Assembly (NCBI GenBank): GCA_024138025.1
Contig: JAMXBD010000206.1
Span: 1-64,000, forward strand
DNA length: 64,000 nucleotides
Reading direction: 5' to 3'
Source of the DNA: Combretum micranthum
Taxonomy: Eukaryota > Streptophyta > Magnoliopsida > Myrtales > Combretaceae
Of this stretch, positions 23,264 to 34,028 are shown piece by piece. Below the pieces are notes generated by a model. The model saw nothing but the letters and a program-made list of their open reading frames with translations, did no database searches and was not told the origin of the DNA. The translations under genes and the position numbers were made by a program. Each line of letters opens with the position of its first letter. Position 1 is the first letter of the stretch.

Positions 23264-23357
23264 TTTCATTGATATCTATTCTTGACAAATTTCTGTTTGA
23301 AAGCAACAAAAATATGATGTCAAAATGACCAGATATGATGAAACAAACAAACCCATA
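23264..23357 (+). repeat. Direct repeat, copy 2 (~95 bp)
   Basis: It contains TTTCATTGATATCTATTCTT, then TGATGTCAAAATGACC and ACAAACAAACCCAT, parallel to copy 1 with about 20 percent difference by eye. Confidence 0.6.
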
Positions 23358-26300
23358 ATAGCTAGCTTAATAATAAAAACAAATCACCCAAAATTGTTCA
23401 ACTCATTGTGTTCGTTATTGCCTTCCCTTTGTCTCTCTTCAAGATTGCCCTAATCATATATATGAACTCCATAACTTCTCATTTTTTCTTTTTACCTAAT
23501 ATTTGAAATATGTGATTTTTAGAGATTCAAGGATGAGTTAGCTTAGTTTTCCTGTAATTTTAGGGATCTAAGGAATAACCATGATGTAAACCTAACATTT
23601 GGTATTTTGCTTTAATAGATTATTTGACATTAATCCACAATGGCTCTAGGAGAATTGTGGAATAATGATAAAAATCCATATTTGATTAGTAAATTATATC
23701 AAAATGTTTCAACTTTGAAGTACATTAGTTTATTTAAATTATCATCATTTCGAGTAGATAAAAAGAGGAATCAACCTTTGAAAATAAATTTATTTAAGAT
23801 ATTAACATTTCAACTGATTAATACGAAATATCAATATTTTGGAAAGTGGGTCAACTAAGGTATATGATTATTGAACATTAACAAAAAATGAATGTAACTT
23901 AATTGAAAATTAACATAAACATTGATGACTTAAATGAAATTTTTGCAAAATATGATACCTCATTTGATTGACTTTATAGTTAGTTCCTTTTATTAACCAT
24001 TTAAAATGCCAATACCTTAAATATACTTACCCCAACTGTTGATAGCTTCAGGTATAATTTACCCATTTTAATTTTACATTGGATTATATAATTTATTCTT
24101 GGATTAACAATAAGATCTCATCTCATTTCCAATTCAAATCTCAAAATATCTTTCAATTCTAACTTTTGTTACAATTTCATCTAATAGTATTGAATGAGTT
24201 CATGATACTATCTATAGAGTATTACAATTTTTAGGTGCTAATCTATGTTTTTGGAGTTAGTGTGGTAATGCCTATGAAAGGGTTATTACCCTATACAAGT
24301 AGAAAATCAAAATGGTAGTCTTTAAATATTAGTTCCAATTTTAATTTTAAGGAATGTCAATCTTTATATGTAACTCGTAATTGCTTCTATTTATTTATTA
24401 AAGAACCCTTTCGTTCTTTTTTTTCCCCAAAAATTCTAAGAAGAAATTCCAACATCTTAAATGTTGGTCCCTCTTTTTATAATAAAAAGGGGTTGAATTG
24501 ATTATAACAAAAATTTAAATTTATAGCCAAAAAAAAATTGTCCCTTTGATAAAAGGTGAGAACAAGTTGATCAAAATAATTAAAAACAAAAACTTGTAGG
24601 AAATAAAAGAGCAAGGAAGAAAAGCTGAGTTAGCGATATATAAGAGGTTCCATCTTGTATGTTAGTCCTCTCTTCTAGCTTGCTGCACCAAGGACGCCGT
24701 AACCCACATCGGTATGTTTCACTATATCCAATGAGGACAATTTACAATATAGTAACAATTCACTTTACTCGATCCTCAGCAATTTTTCTCAGCAGAAGTT
24801 GATACTGCAGAGCCTAGTCTTATAAACTAAACAAGTTAGAAGGCAACACATATTCCTTTTGTCAACAATAAATAAGTACAAAATTCAAAGAAAAGCTTTA
24901 AGAGAATGCAAGCTAAATTCAGTTCTAGATTAGAATAAAAATTTGAGAGCTTTGTTTTTCAGAGAAGGAGTTGCTTGTTTTCTTGTAATTCTCATGTTGG
25001 TTCTATCTCGAAAATTGAATCCTCCCTTGTTTATATGTTTTGCTGCATAACGCTAAAAAGATAAATTGAAGGATACTTTGTGTTGTTTTACTTGATAATG
25101 TCCTTCAGAACATAGAGATGTTTTCCTTGGCTTGAGATTTTAAAAACAGATAAGTCTTAAAACTTTCTGATCTGTTCTATATATCCAAAAGTCGCTGGTG
25201 TAGATTAGGTTTATTTAAAATTAAACTCGATAGAATCCCATAAAATTAGGAAAGTGATATGCGTGACTTATTTTGAACATTGTAACTTGATATCTATCTT
25301 CAAGGAAAAACTCATGCTACTCTTATTATAAGCATTTCTTGAATCTAATCCTTGTAAAACTGAAGGTCGTCTTTAAAAGCGTGTCTTGATAAACCTTAAA
25401 ATCCCCTTGGATATGAATCAACTTTAGTGAACGCATGAGCACAGTGCCCAAATATACTCATTTTCTTGAGTTAGGCATTGAAGATACTATTTGAACTAGT
25501 TTGGAAACAAACTGATCACACTAAACTGATTTGTAAATAATCAGTGCATAAATTTTTTTTTTAAAATTGTAGTAAACCTTCTGGATAGCTTTTTGAATTG
25601 ATCGCGACTTTGGATCACAGGTGAATTGTGGACGTGGTTATGGTCGCACTTTAAATCACAACATCAACCATCTGGTTCAATTGAAATTTTTGTTCTAAAA
25701 AAAATCCTTCTAGAATAACTTCTAGATGTCTTTCTTAGTTTGAAGCACCTAAGTGTGTTCTATACTTTCTGACTTGTCACTTATCTTATGATCAACTAAG
25801 ATTCTATAGAAATCTCTAGATTTCGATCAAAATAAATAAGCTGTTGTACTTCCTTTTATATTATCTGTCATTATTTATACTTTAAAAACTCAAAATAATC
25901 CTACACACTTAATAATTCAATTACTTTTCTTTAACCATTTTATTATCATCAAAACTTACTTTATAGAGAATAACATTAATAATGTGCCAAAGAATATAAT
26001 GTTTTAATGGGTTGCTATAACAATGTTTCACAACTATAAAGATGAAAATATGACTAACTCTAACATTGTTTGAAAACCATGTATCCTAAATAATTTTTCC
26101 CAAGTATATGCATTTGTCATGATAAATAGAAGTGGATACTGGATCATCTTAAGATAGTAGAAGTGGTTTTTTTTTTCCCCTAAGTTCCATTGTAAAATAT
26201 GGTTTTGGTTTCAATCTTTTAAAATCAAAGGCTATCCTTAAAAAGATTTAACTTGTCAAGATATATTTCCATGAGACTCCATTCATTTTGTACCACAACA

Positions 26301-27284
26301 AGTATGGGTGAAAATTTCTCCTCAACCCTCTAATGGTCCTATATCTCAAGCTTCTGACTTGGTTTTAAACTTGTAAAGCCTATTTACAATTTGTTGCTCT
26401 TGGTTTACAAATGCCATGAGAATGAGAGTCTATTTGAAGAGCACAATGTGCATACTATAAATGATTATAAGATACATCCATTCTTATAAGTTTGCTTCAA
26501 CATTTGTATAATTTTATGTTTGTTTGTTGCTCGATAACTCTACTTGTTATGATTTGTTCCTTACTGAATTTAAATTGAGTAGCACATCTTTTTTTCTTTT
26601 TCCCTAATTTTTCTAGGACAAGGTTTACAACCTAGCTCTTGACATAAAGGATGTAAGTATGACCATGGAAAATCATTCATAATTTGCTAATAGAAGAAGT
26701 TTATTGTATTTTTGCTAAAGGAAAAAAAATAAATTCTAATTTAACACTCTCCATCAAGCCAAGCATTCTTTTGTGATGATTTATAGCCATCTCAACAACA
26801 AGAATGATGTGCGTGCTTTAGACTACTTGTAGCATTTGTACAAAACAAATTACTTTACATTGTTAGACAGTAAGTTAATTAGTGTTTGTTGTTTTGTTTG
26901 AAAGATAGATCATGGTTCATTTGTTCTAAACATTGTTGTGAAGAATTAAATTATAATTAATAGAATCATACTTATCCTTCATGTTTGTAGTTCTTAAGTT
27001 TCTGCATGTACTAATCATGTCTTTCAAAGAACTTTCTATTTAAATGGCTAAGTGAAAATGTACTATATGCTTTCCTAACTTATCTATATTAACAACCATG
27101 AATCAAATAAATCCGTAAAATCATATAAGTTAACTCTCCATATTAACAACTATCAATAAAATCACAAATAGATCCAAAATATACATCCTCTTTATTCATG
27201 GATCTTCAAATCATGCTTAGTAATAATTTTGGTTTAAATACTCCGCAAGGACAATTAAATTATATCATGTAATTTATCTAAAGG
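23358..27284. other. Long AT-rich intergenic stretch, no supported gene
   Basis: There are stops in all frames. A possible lone core promoter, GATATATAAGAGG at 24635-24647, is followed about 60 nt later by AACCCACATCGGTATGT, but no exon with recognisable coding follows. A 72-codon forward frame at 23640-23858 is AT-driven and not recognised. No tRNA, LTR pair or conserved domain was found by reading. Confidence 0.45.
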
Positions 27285-27534
27285 GGATAATATCACAATG
27301 GTACCTGAACATTGGAAAATATACAATTAGATACCTAAACTTTGAAATTAATCAATTTAGGTCCTTAACTTTGAAATTGATTAATTTAATATCTGAAAAA
27401 TTTTAAAATTGATCAATTTAGTACATAAATAAACTTAACGATGTACTATTAGCGTGCATAAAAAGTTTTTTCAAGTACTAAATTATTCAATTCCAAAGTG
27501 TAGTACCATTTGTGATATTAATCCTCATTTAAAT
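27285..27534. mobile_element. Foldback MITE (~250 bp)
   Basis: The left end GGATAATATCACAATGGTAC pairs with the right end, which reads GGATTAATATCACAAATGGTAC on the minus strand when one indel is allowed. Internal arms repeat AACTTTGAAATTGATTAATTT-like phrases. This style is common among MULE-related plant MITEs, but I could not fix a target duplication. Confidence 0.6.
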
Positions 27535-27688
27535 TAGTTGAGTCAAAAATAGTAAACAATTGTCCATCCACAGGCTACTTGGTAAAGCTAATGGATGAAC
27601 TCTTATAACACATTTTATTTGCATAAATTAAGGAAACTTGTAAAGGAGTTCTAAAACTAAGAAGACAAAAATATATCAAATATGAGAT

Positions 27689-28594
27689 TAGGGGTATGCA
27701 AAAAAACCAAATGTTTAGGATAAGCGAACCGAAACCATAAAACCAATCCTAAAAAAATGATTAACCGATCCATCAGTTTCGGTTTAGGATTTGTATTTTT
27801 AATTTTTCGGTTTTCGGTTACAATTTCAGTTTATAGACTAAAAAACCGATCCGTATTTATTAATATATAATTTATAATATACTTATCTAATTATTTTTAA
27901 AAATATATATACAAACACTAAATAGCTAGATGTTGAAACATGAAACCTATCTTCTTGGGGAATACAAGAAAGTAATGGAGCTCACAAGAAAGTGTTCAAC
28001 TTTAAGTTATTATACTATTGTAATCCCAAACATGTATTGATTGAAACAATCATGTTTTAATTTGATAATAGTTCTACTTTTGAAGACCTTTTTGTTATTG
28101 TATGTTTGATGGTGTTATCAATATGAATTATGTTGAAATGAATGATTGAGATGAGAGAAAGAAATGCATGTATATTTGAAAATTGAAATTGGTGTTTGAT
28201 TGAGATTTTGTATGGAGCTCAATTGTTCAAGGTTAAGAGCACAAGAGTAAAAGGCTATTATAATGATTATCTTGATGGTTCTAATATATGTTGACAACTC
28301 TTTCACATGCTTTGCATTCTTAATTTACAGTTTTTAATATAATTATAAAAAAATTGCTATAATTTTTTTTACGAATATATTGAAAAATATGGCTAATTGT
28401 AAATTTTACATAACCACCATATTAAATGGTTAAAAACCAAAAACTGAAAAAATTAACAAAAAGAAATGGTTAACCGTTAAGGCGGTTAACTATTTATAAT
28501 GGATCGATTTAGGATCGGAATATTAAAAAAATAATTACGGTTAGGTTTAAAAAATAGAGTCACGGACCAATTAACCAAACCGTAAACACCCCTA
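27689..28594. mobile_element. Non-autonomous hAT-like element (906 bp), copy 1
   Basis: Ends are TAGGGGTATGCAAAA at left and, on the minus strand, TAGGGGTGTTTACGG at right. It is flanked by TATGAGAT (27681-27688) and TTTGAGAT (28595-28602), an 8-bp target duplication with one mismatch, as in hAT elements. Subterminal DNA is rich in AACCGA/TCGGTT motifs. The interior is AT-rich without a transposase frame. A second member of the family is at 61649-62333. Confidence 0.75.
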
Positions 28595-28612
28595 TTTGAG
28601 ATTACTCGTAGC

Positions 28613-28671
<59 letters not shown>
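28613..28671 (+). repeat. ATT trinucleotide microsatellite
   Basis: About 19-20 uninterrupted ATT units start ten bases outside the hAT target duplication. Confidence 0.97.
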
Positions 28672-28674
<3 letters not shown>

Positions 28675-29277
28675 CAAAGTATGACGTTCAAGATTGCACA
28701 TTACAATCATACTAAAATAAAGACGGCAACATACATGAACAATTTCTGAAAAAGAAAAAAAAAAATATATATATATATATATATAATTTTTTTACCATGA
28801 CAAAAAAAATATTTAAAAGTGATGCACAAAGTATCCTAAACTGCTACTTCCCACCATAATCTTTTAATGAAGCTATGTTTTATCTTAACCTAGTGGCAAA
28901 TATAAAACATTTTTTAATGTCTATTGTAGGAGCCACAACCACATTTCCTTCAAACTTCAACCTAGAAGATATATTTGAAACAAAGTAGTTCCTTTCCTTT
29001 CAAAAGAAGATGCCTAAAAAGGAAAAGTCAATTAAAAGGAAAAATAAGTCAAGACCCAACAAAATAAAGAGCCTAAACTTTAACTCCAATAAGATGAAAA
29101 TTTAGGCTTATTATTATTACATTGAGAAACGATTTATATAGCACTACAACTTCATCCACCATAGTAGATCATAAAGGCATCCAAAATCATCAATAGATCA
29201 TAAAAGGAAAACTAATATTGTGTTTCGAATGGTGGAAGTCTAATAAAAGGGACATAAAGCATATGGAATCATAGAAT
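28672..29277. other. AT-rich intergenic DNA
   Basis: Apart from a TA dinucleotide run at 28765-28785, nothing was recognised. Confidence 0.55.
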
Positions 29278-29645
29278 TTGCTGGTGTTTGGCATATCCAT
29301 TTGGAGTAGAAATCGGAGGATTTAGATGGAAGTCAGATGAAAATTTAGCCCCTCCACTTTCTGTCCAAAAGTAGGTTGAAACTAGGAGAAATGAAGAGAA
29401 ATAAATTGCAAGTACTAAAATACCATCTAGTTCTCTTCTTTTATAAATATTTTATAAAAATGATATAAGGGTAATTTTTATCAATTACTAACCCTATTTC
29501 TCTTGTTTTTCTTCTGTTTCATTCGTAAATTACCAAATACAAAATAACGATTCTAATTTTTTTTCTACTCATTTCCATTTCCATTTTTTTCTTTCCATTC
29601 ATTTACATTGATTTCTACCTAGAAAAAGGTTGCCAAACATAGTGC
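29278..29645. mobile_element. MITE with TTTGC.TGTTTGGCA-type ends (~368 bp)
   Basis: The left end TTTGCTGGTGTTTGGCA matches the minus-strand right end TTTGCACTATGTTTGGCA. Next to the ends, GTAGAAATC and GGAAATGGAAA-like stretches pair. This style (…TGTTTGG… ends, purine-rich arms) is common in small plant DNA transposons. No certain target duplication was seen. Confidence 0.55.
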
Positions 29646-29882
29646 AAAAGTATTTGAAAACAATCTAACTTAACCCAACTTATGAGTTCTTGACATTATA
29701 CAGAATGTGCCTAATATAATCCAAAAGCAGCCTAACATAATCCAACTTACGTGTTTCTAGCACTATGCATACTCCAAAATGTTCCTAACATAATCCAAAC
29801 AATCTTATGGCTCAAGTTCATACAACACAACTAAACTATCCTTTTGGTTGTACAACTTGATCAAAATAGCATGCAACCCTTG

Positions 29883-30814
29883 TTAGACTAGACCCTCAAT
29901 TGTTTGAAGATATTTGTTTAATTTTGACACTTCCCTCCTTGCCTCAATAACTAACACACTCCATATAGCAAAATTTATGCTCTTCTTCATGTCCTTCATT
30001 CCAATCTTAATGCTCTTAATAACATATGATAACTTAGATATTGCTTCGTCTCCAAATACAATAAATGACCATTTTGTACCGAAATGAGTGGCACTATGAG
30101 GGAAAGAGGGATCAAGTTCTTCATCTCTCATTGGTACTTCATCTACAATGTCTTGTATAAGTGCTTCTTCTCTATCTAACTCTTCAATGATATCCTCATC
30201 AATTTATGCTTATTAACCCATTTCTTGATCTTTTCCATATATTATGGAGAACTCTTCTAGGGAGGGGAAGCTCCCATTTATGAAAATAGCAACATCTACA
30301 AAATCTACAAAGAAAGGAATAAAAATCATGCTTATTCATCAATTAGGAAAAGACCCTAGAAACTCAACAAGATTTAAATAAGAAGCATAAAACATAAGAA
30401 ACTAGCCAAGGCATCTATACTACCACTTTCATTTAAAAAATAACAACTAAAAGGAATAAAATATCCACATATTGATAAATACGCATCTCATACTTGCTTC
30501 TCAGCAGTCACTATCTTTCTAAACATATCACAATCTAACCTGCTAGTTATTCTTCCATAGACGATATCGTACGCTATATCCTAATCTTTCTTCAAAGTTC
30601 TAATATGTGATTAAACATATAGTTTTGCCTTCAAACCATGGTTAGGTAACTTAGTTAAAAGCATCCTCTCCAATATATTAAGCTATCTGCTCCTAAAGCT
30701 AGTGTTAGTATTTTGTTTTCCACTATTATATAACTTCTCCTTATATTCAATTAGTACATTATTTTCACTAATTGTCCACTTTCTCTTTACACCCTTTCTT
30801 ACTCTAGCTTCCAT
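29883..30814 (-). pseudogene. Harbinger-associated MYB/SANT-like DNA-binding protein (copy A), degraded
   Basis: ATG at 30814 begins MEARVRKGVKRKWTISENN, then ERMLLTKLPNHGLKAKL, SHIRTLKKD and AYDIVYGRITSRLDCDMFRK. A likely intron ends near 30300 (CTTTCTTTGTAG), followed by SFPSLEEFSIIYGKDQEMG, and the C-terminal part HFGTKWSFIVFGDEAISKL up to a stop at 29883. This order (GLKAKPHI.SRI.TLKK...YD...GKDRATG) is the MYB/SANT-like domain family that plant Harbinger elements carry beside the nuclease, where it helps transposase bind DNA. Several in-frame stops show it is dead. Confidence 0.72.
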
Positions 30815-31169
30815 TTGTACACATTATGTTCCTTATATGGTAATAGTTATATAAAGGAGCAAATATAAATATCCATAAAAAGATAACATGATAGCATAAG
30901 AATGGTGGTAGAAAAAATTATGATAAAATAAAAAAGTGTGATGTCAATATTAAAATAACATACTTTAAATGATTAGTCATAAAGTGACAAAGATTAACAA
31001 TACACAAAAAAAAAAAAATTTACATTCAAAGTTTCATCTTACATCTTTGTAACAAATATATAACAACAATACACAGGGTTACATAAGTATAGAATTCAAT
31101 TCTAACTATTGTAGCTATGGTTTCCTCTACTCCAATCATTTGAGTTGTTAGTTACTACCTTTAACACCT

Positions 31170-31464
31170 TCATGCACCATTATTCCCCAATGTTGCAATA
31201 AATTCATCTTCATTGTCTACATTGCTTTCTTTAATAGAATTTATGTCATTCTCAAGGGCATCAAAGGTCACTTTCATCTGAATGAAGTCTTAGAGCAAAT
31301 AACAAACAAATATAACTTGATTATAAAATCTTACTAGATAAAATGATGGACTTCTTAGGATAGTCTATAAGCAAGCCAAAACACCTCTTAATCATATTTC
31401 AAGCAAATGCATGCCTCAATAAACAATTTCATAGAAGATCTTGGTTGATGGATTTGAAGCCATT
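31170..31464 (-). pseudogene. Harbinger nuclease C-terminal fragment (copy A)
   Basis: Minus-strand frames give RHAFA, NMIKRCFGLL, then MKVTFDALENDINSIKESN and EDEFIATLGNNGA followed by a stop at 31170. It parallels the end of copy B (NVIEKC..., HNFIRMK, ATLRS). The upstream part continues beyond the gypsy insertion at 44252-44284, where LNE of the RYHLNE motif can be read. Confidence 0.65.
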
Positions 31465-32180
31465 TGTTACAGCCCATACAAGAAATATGCCAAAAAAATT
31501 GAAGGATTACATTGTTTTTCACAAATACTATTAAGATTCTGTTGTAAAACAATTAGGTCTAGTATTGTTGTTGAGGATCTAATTAACTTATAACTATAAC
31601 GGTTCATGTAACAAATCGAATATAAATATTTAAATACAAAGCACGAAGGATAGGATAACTTACAACCCTGGAAATAATCATGGAGACCTTCCCTACTTGA
31701 ATTGGAAAATTCCTTGTACTTACACATAACATATTGTTACATTTCGTACAAGATATATACTAAAAAAATAAAGGATTACATTTTATTCACAAATAATACT
31801 AAGATTTAGTTGCAAAATAGTTAGATCTAGTATTGTAGTTAAAGATCTAACTAACTTATAACTATAACAATTCATGTAACAAATTGAATATAAATAGTGA
31901 AATACAAAGTATGACAGGGAAGGAGAAATTACACCCCTAGAAATAATCTTGGAGACCTTATCTTCTAGAATTAGAAAATTCCTTAGACCTGCATATAACA
32001 CAATTCATGTTAGAAAAACCTAATTGATAGAAGAAACGAGAATAACAAGTTAGGGTTAGTCACTTAGCTGAAGCAGCCAAAAAAATAGTGTTTTAGATGG
32101 AAGTTTAGATACTACCCCTAAACAGTGTCGTAAGGAGGGGTACAATAGGTGAAATAGATAGTAGGTTGGGTTACGTAACA
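31465..32180 (+). repeat. Gypsy 5' LTR with an internal 270 bp tandem duplication
   Basis: A full LTR (31735-32180, TGTTAC...TTACGTAACA) is preceded directly by a second copy of its first 270 bp (31465-31734). The 3' LTR (432 bp) has only one copy. Short open minus-strand frames in both halves are parallel because of the repeat and are not genes. Confidence 0.85.
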
Positions 32181-32200
32181 TTGGTGCTCTCATATGAATC

Positions 32201-33256
32201 ATGGTGCGTGAAATTCATGCTTCATCTAATGCATCATATATAGATATGATGAAGAACATGTTTCTTGTTCTTCAACAGCAGCAATAGAAAATTGAACAAA
32301 ATCTTAACTAATTTTACAAGATTTGTCAAAAAGAGTGAGTCTATAGAAGTTCACGTGAATTAGACTCATTCATCATTTCAGCAAATTAATTTTAATGAGT
32401 CATCATTTTCACCTTAGGACAATCTTGTTAAAGGAATAACTTGGAATTACCAAGTTTGGGGATCATGGAGTGCAAGCCTGGTTGTTCAAAGCTAAACAAT
32501 TTTTCAGCTTCTACAAAATTCATGAGTCATAAAGAATCTTGATATCATCATTTGTAATGGACGGTAAAGTAGAGGAGTGGTATCAATGGATGCATTTGAA
32601 CAACCAGTTGAGTATTTGGACATTGTTCAAGAATGCAATGGAGTTGCAACTTAGCCCATCCCAATATGATGATTCCTAGGGTGCTTTATTCAAATTGATC
32701 CGAATGGATTCAATGAGTCAATATCAAGCTACATTTGAATCTCTTTCCATTCAAGTAATTGGATTATCAGGTTCAGTTCTTGTTAGTTGCTTTATATTAA
32801 ACCTGAAACCAATATTAAAATAAGAACTTCAATTAGCTAAGCCATCATCATTAATGCAACAATAGCTTTAACAAAACTTCATGAAGCCAAATCACATTAT
32901 CAATTTTCAAACCATTTTTACTCAAACACAAAACCTTCAGTTTCTAAACATTCTTTTCAGCTTCATCTTCTTTTTCCAAACCATTAACCATTCAACCATA
33001 CATAAACCCAAACACAAAAAAAAAAAAAAAAAAAAAAAATCATCCTTTTAACCTAAGTACCACCCATGATAAACCATCCATAACTATCAAACATTTAACT
33101 CAGGATGAAATTAATGATAAAAGAGAAAAAGGACTTTGTTTTCATTATCATGAGAAATATAGCAAAAAGCATAAGTGCAAAGTAAAATTTCTTTTACTTC
33201 TTGGTGATGATGAGCATGTAGATGATGTAGAGGAGAAGAATGATACTTATGATGAT
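32201..33256 (+). pseudogene. Gypsy gag remnant with zinc-knuckle-like motif
   Basis: ATG at 32201 starts MVREIHASSNASYIDMM, about 20 nt after the LTR. Further blocks in shifting frames include VEYLDIVQECNGVA, MSQYQATFESLSIQVIGLSG and ALTKLHEAKSHYQF. A CCHC-like block FHYHEKYSKKHKCK lies near 33138-33180, with the first cysteines decayed. A 25-base A run at 33015-33039 breaks the frame. This is the nucleocapsid polyprotein region of the element. It is not functional. Confidence 0.7.
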
Positions 33257-33264
33257 AGCATATA

Positions 33265-34011
33265 CAAGGTTGTCAAACTCATGATACTATGTAGAATCAC
33301 CTAGAGGTCAGTAGAATCGGAACGTAAAATCGAAATGCAAAAACGTAAGTTTCTACAATCTTTGCAAAATATCTTTGAAAAATTATAGAAATACTTATAT
33401 AGGATGTAGAAAACATAAAATACATAATGGACGTAAAAAAAAAAGAAATTAAGTTTTTTTTTCATGATAACTCTTGATCTATGATATAACATATATAAAA
33501 AAAGAGCGAATAAAGTCAAAATTAATTTATTTTCTATTATGTTTTGTTTGAAATAAGTGATAAATTAAAGGAGAATTAAATTTTTCAACTTATTAAATGC
33601 TTAATTATATAAATGAAATAAATAAGTTTTATTGTGAACTTTACAGCTATAACTTGACTTTAGTAAATTTTAAATGTAGAACAAGGTATTCAGGGGAAGG
33701 GAAAAAGATAGAGAGAGTGTGTGGAAACCAAATAGAAACAACATAAGAAAGATACATCATTCTAATTCCTAATAGTTTGTGAGCTTATAAATATACGATT
33801 GTATTTTTTATATTTTAGCTCATTTGAATCGAATAGGTAGAATTGGTATATTCGCTTAAAATAGTAAGATTCTACGAGTTTATATGTAGACTCGGTTAAA
33901 ATCATAAGATTCTACCAAAAAAAATTTCTACCCACAATTCAACTGAAAAGGGCCTCTAAAATCACAAACTCGTAGAATCATATGGGTAAAATCGTGGTTT
34001 TGACAACTATG
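33265..34011. mobile_element. hAT-like MITE nested in gypsy gag (747 bp)
   Basis: The left end CAAGGTTGTCAAACTCATGAT pairs with the right end, read on the minus strand as CATAGTTGTCAAAACCACGAT. Arms repeat GTAGAATC motifs. Flanks AGCATATA (33257-33264) and AGCATAGA (34012-34019) form an 8-bp duplication with one mismatch. It has no transposase. Confidence 0.72.
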
Positions 34012-34028
34012 AGCATAGATATAGAAGA

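Noticed and set aside
24695..24715. AACCCACATCGG as a snRNA upstream sequence element
   Set aside because: No U-snRNA sequence follows at the required distance, and the TATA spacing does not fit.
28613..28671. Regular spaced repeats considered as a CRISPR-like array
   Set aside because: It is a plain ATT microsatellite without spacers, and the DNA is plant nuclear.
31467..32001. Two similar minus-strand frames that look like a duplicated gene
   Set aside because: They are the two halves of the gypsy 5' LTR duplication, with no recognisable protein.
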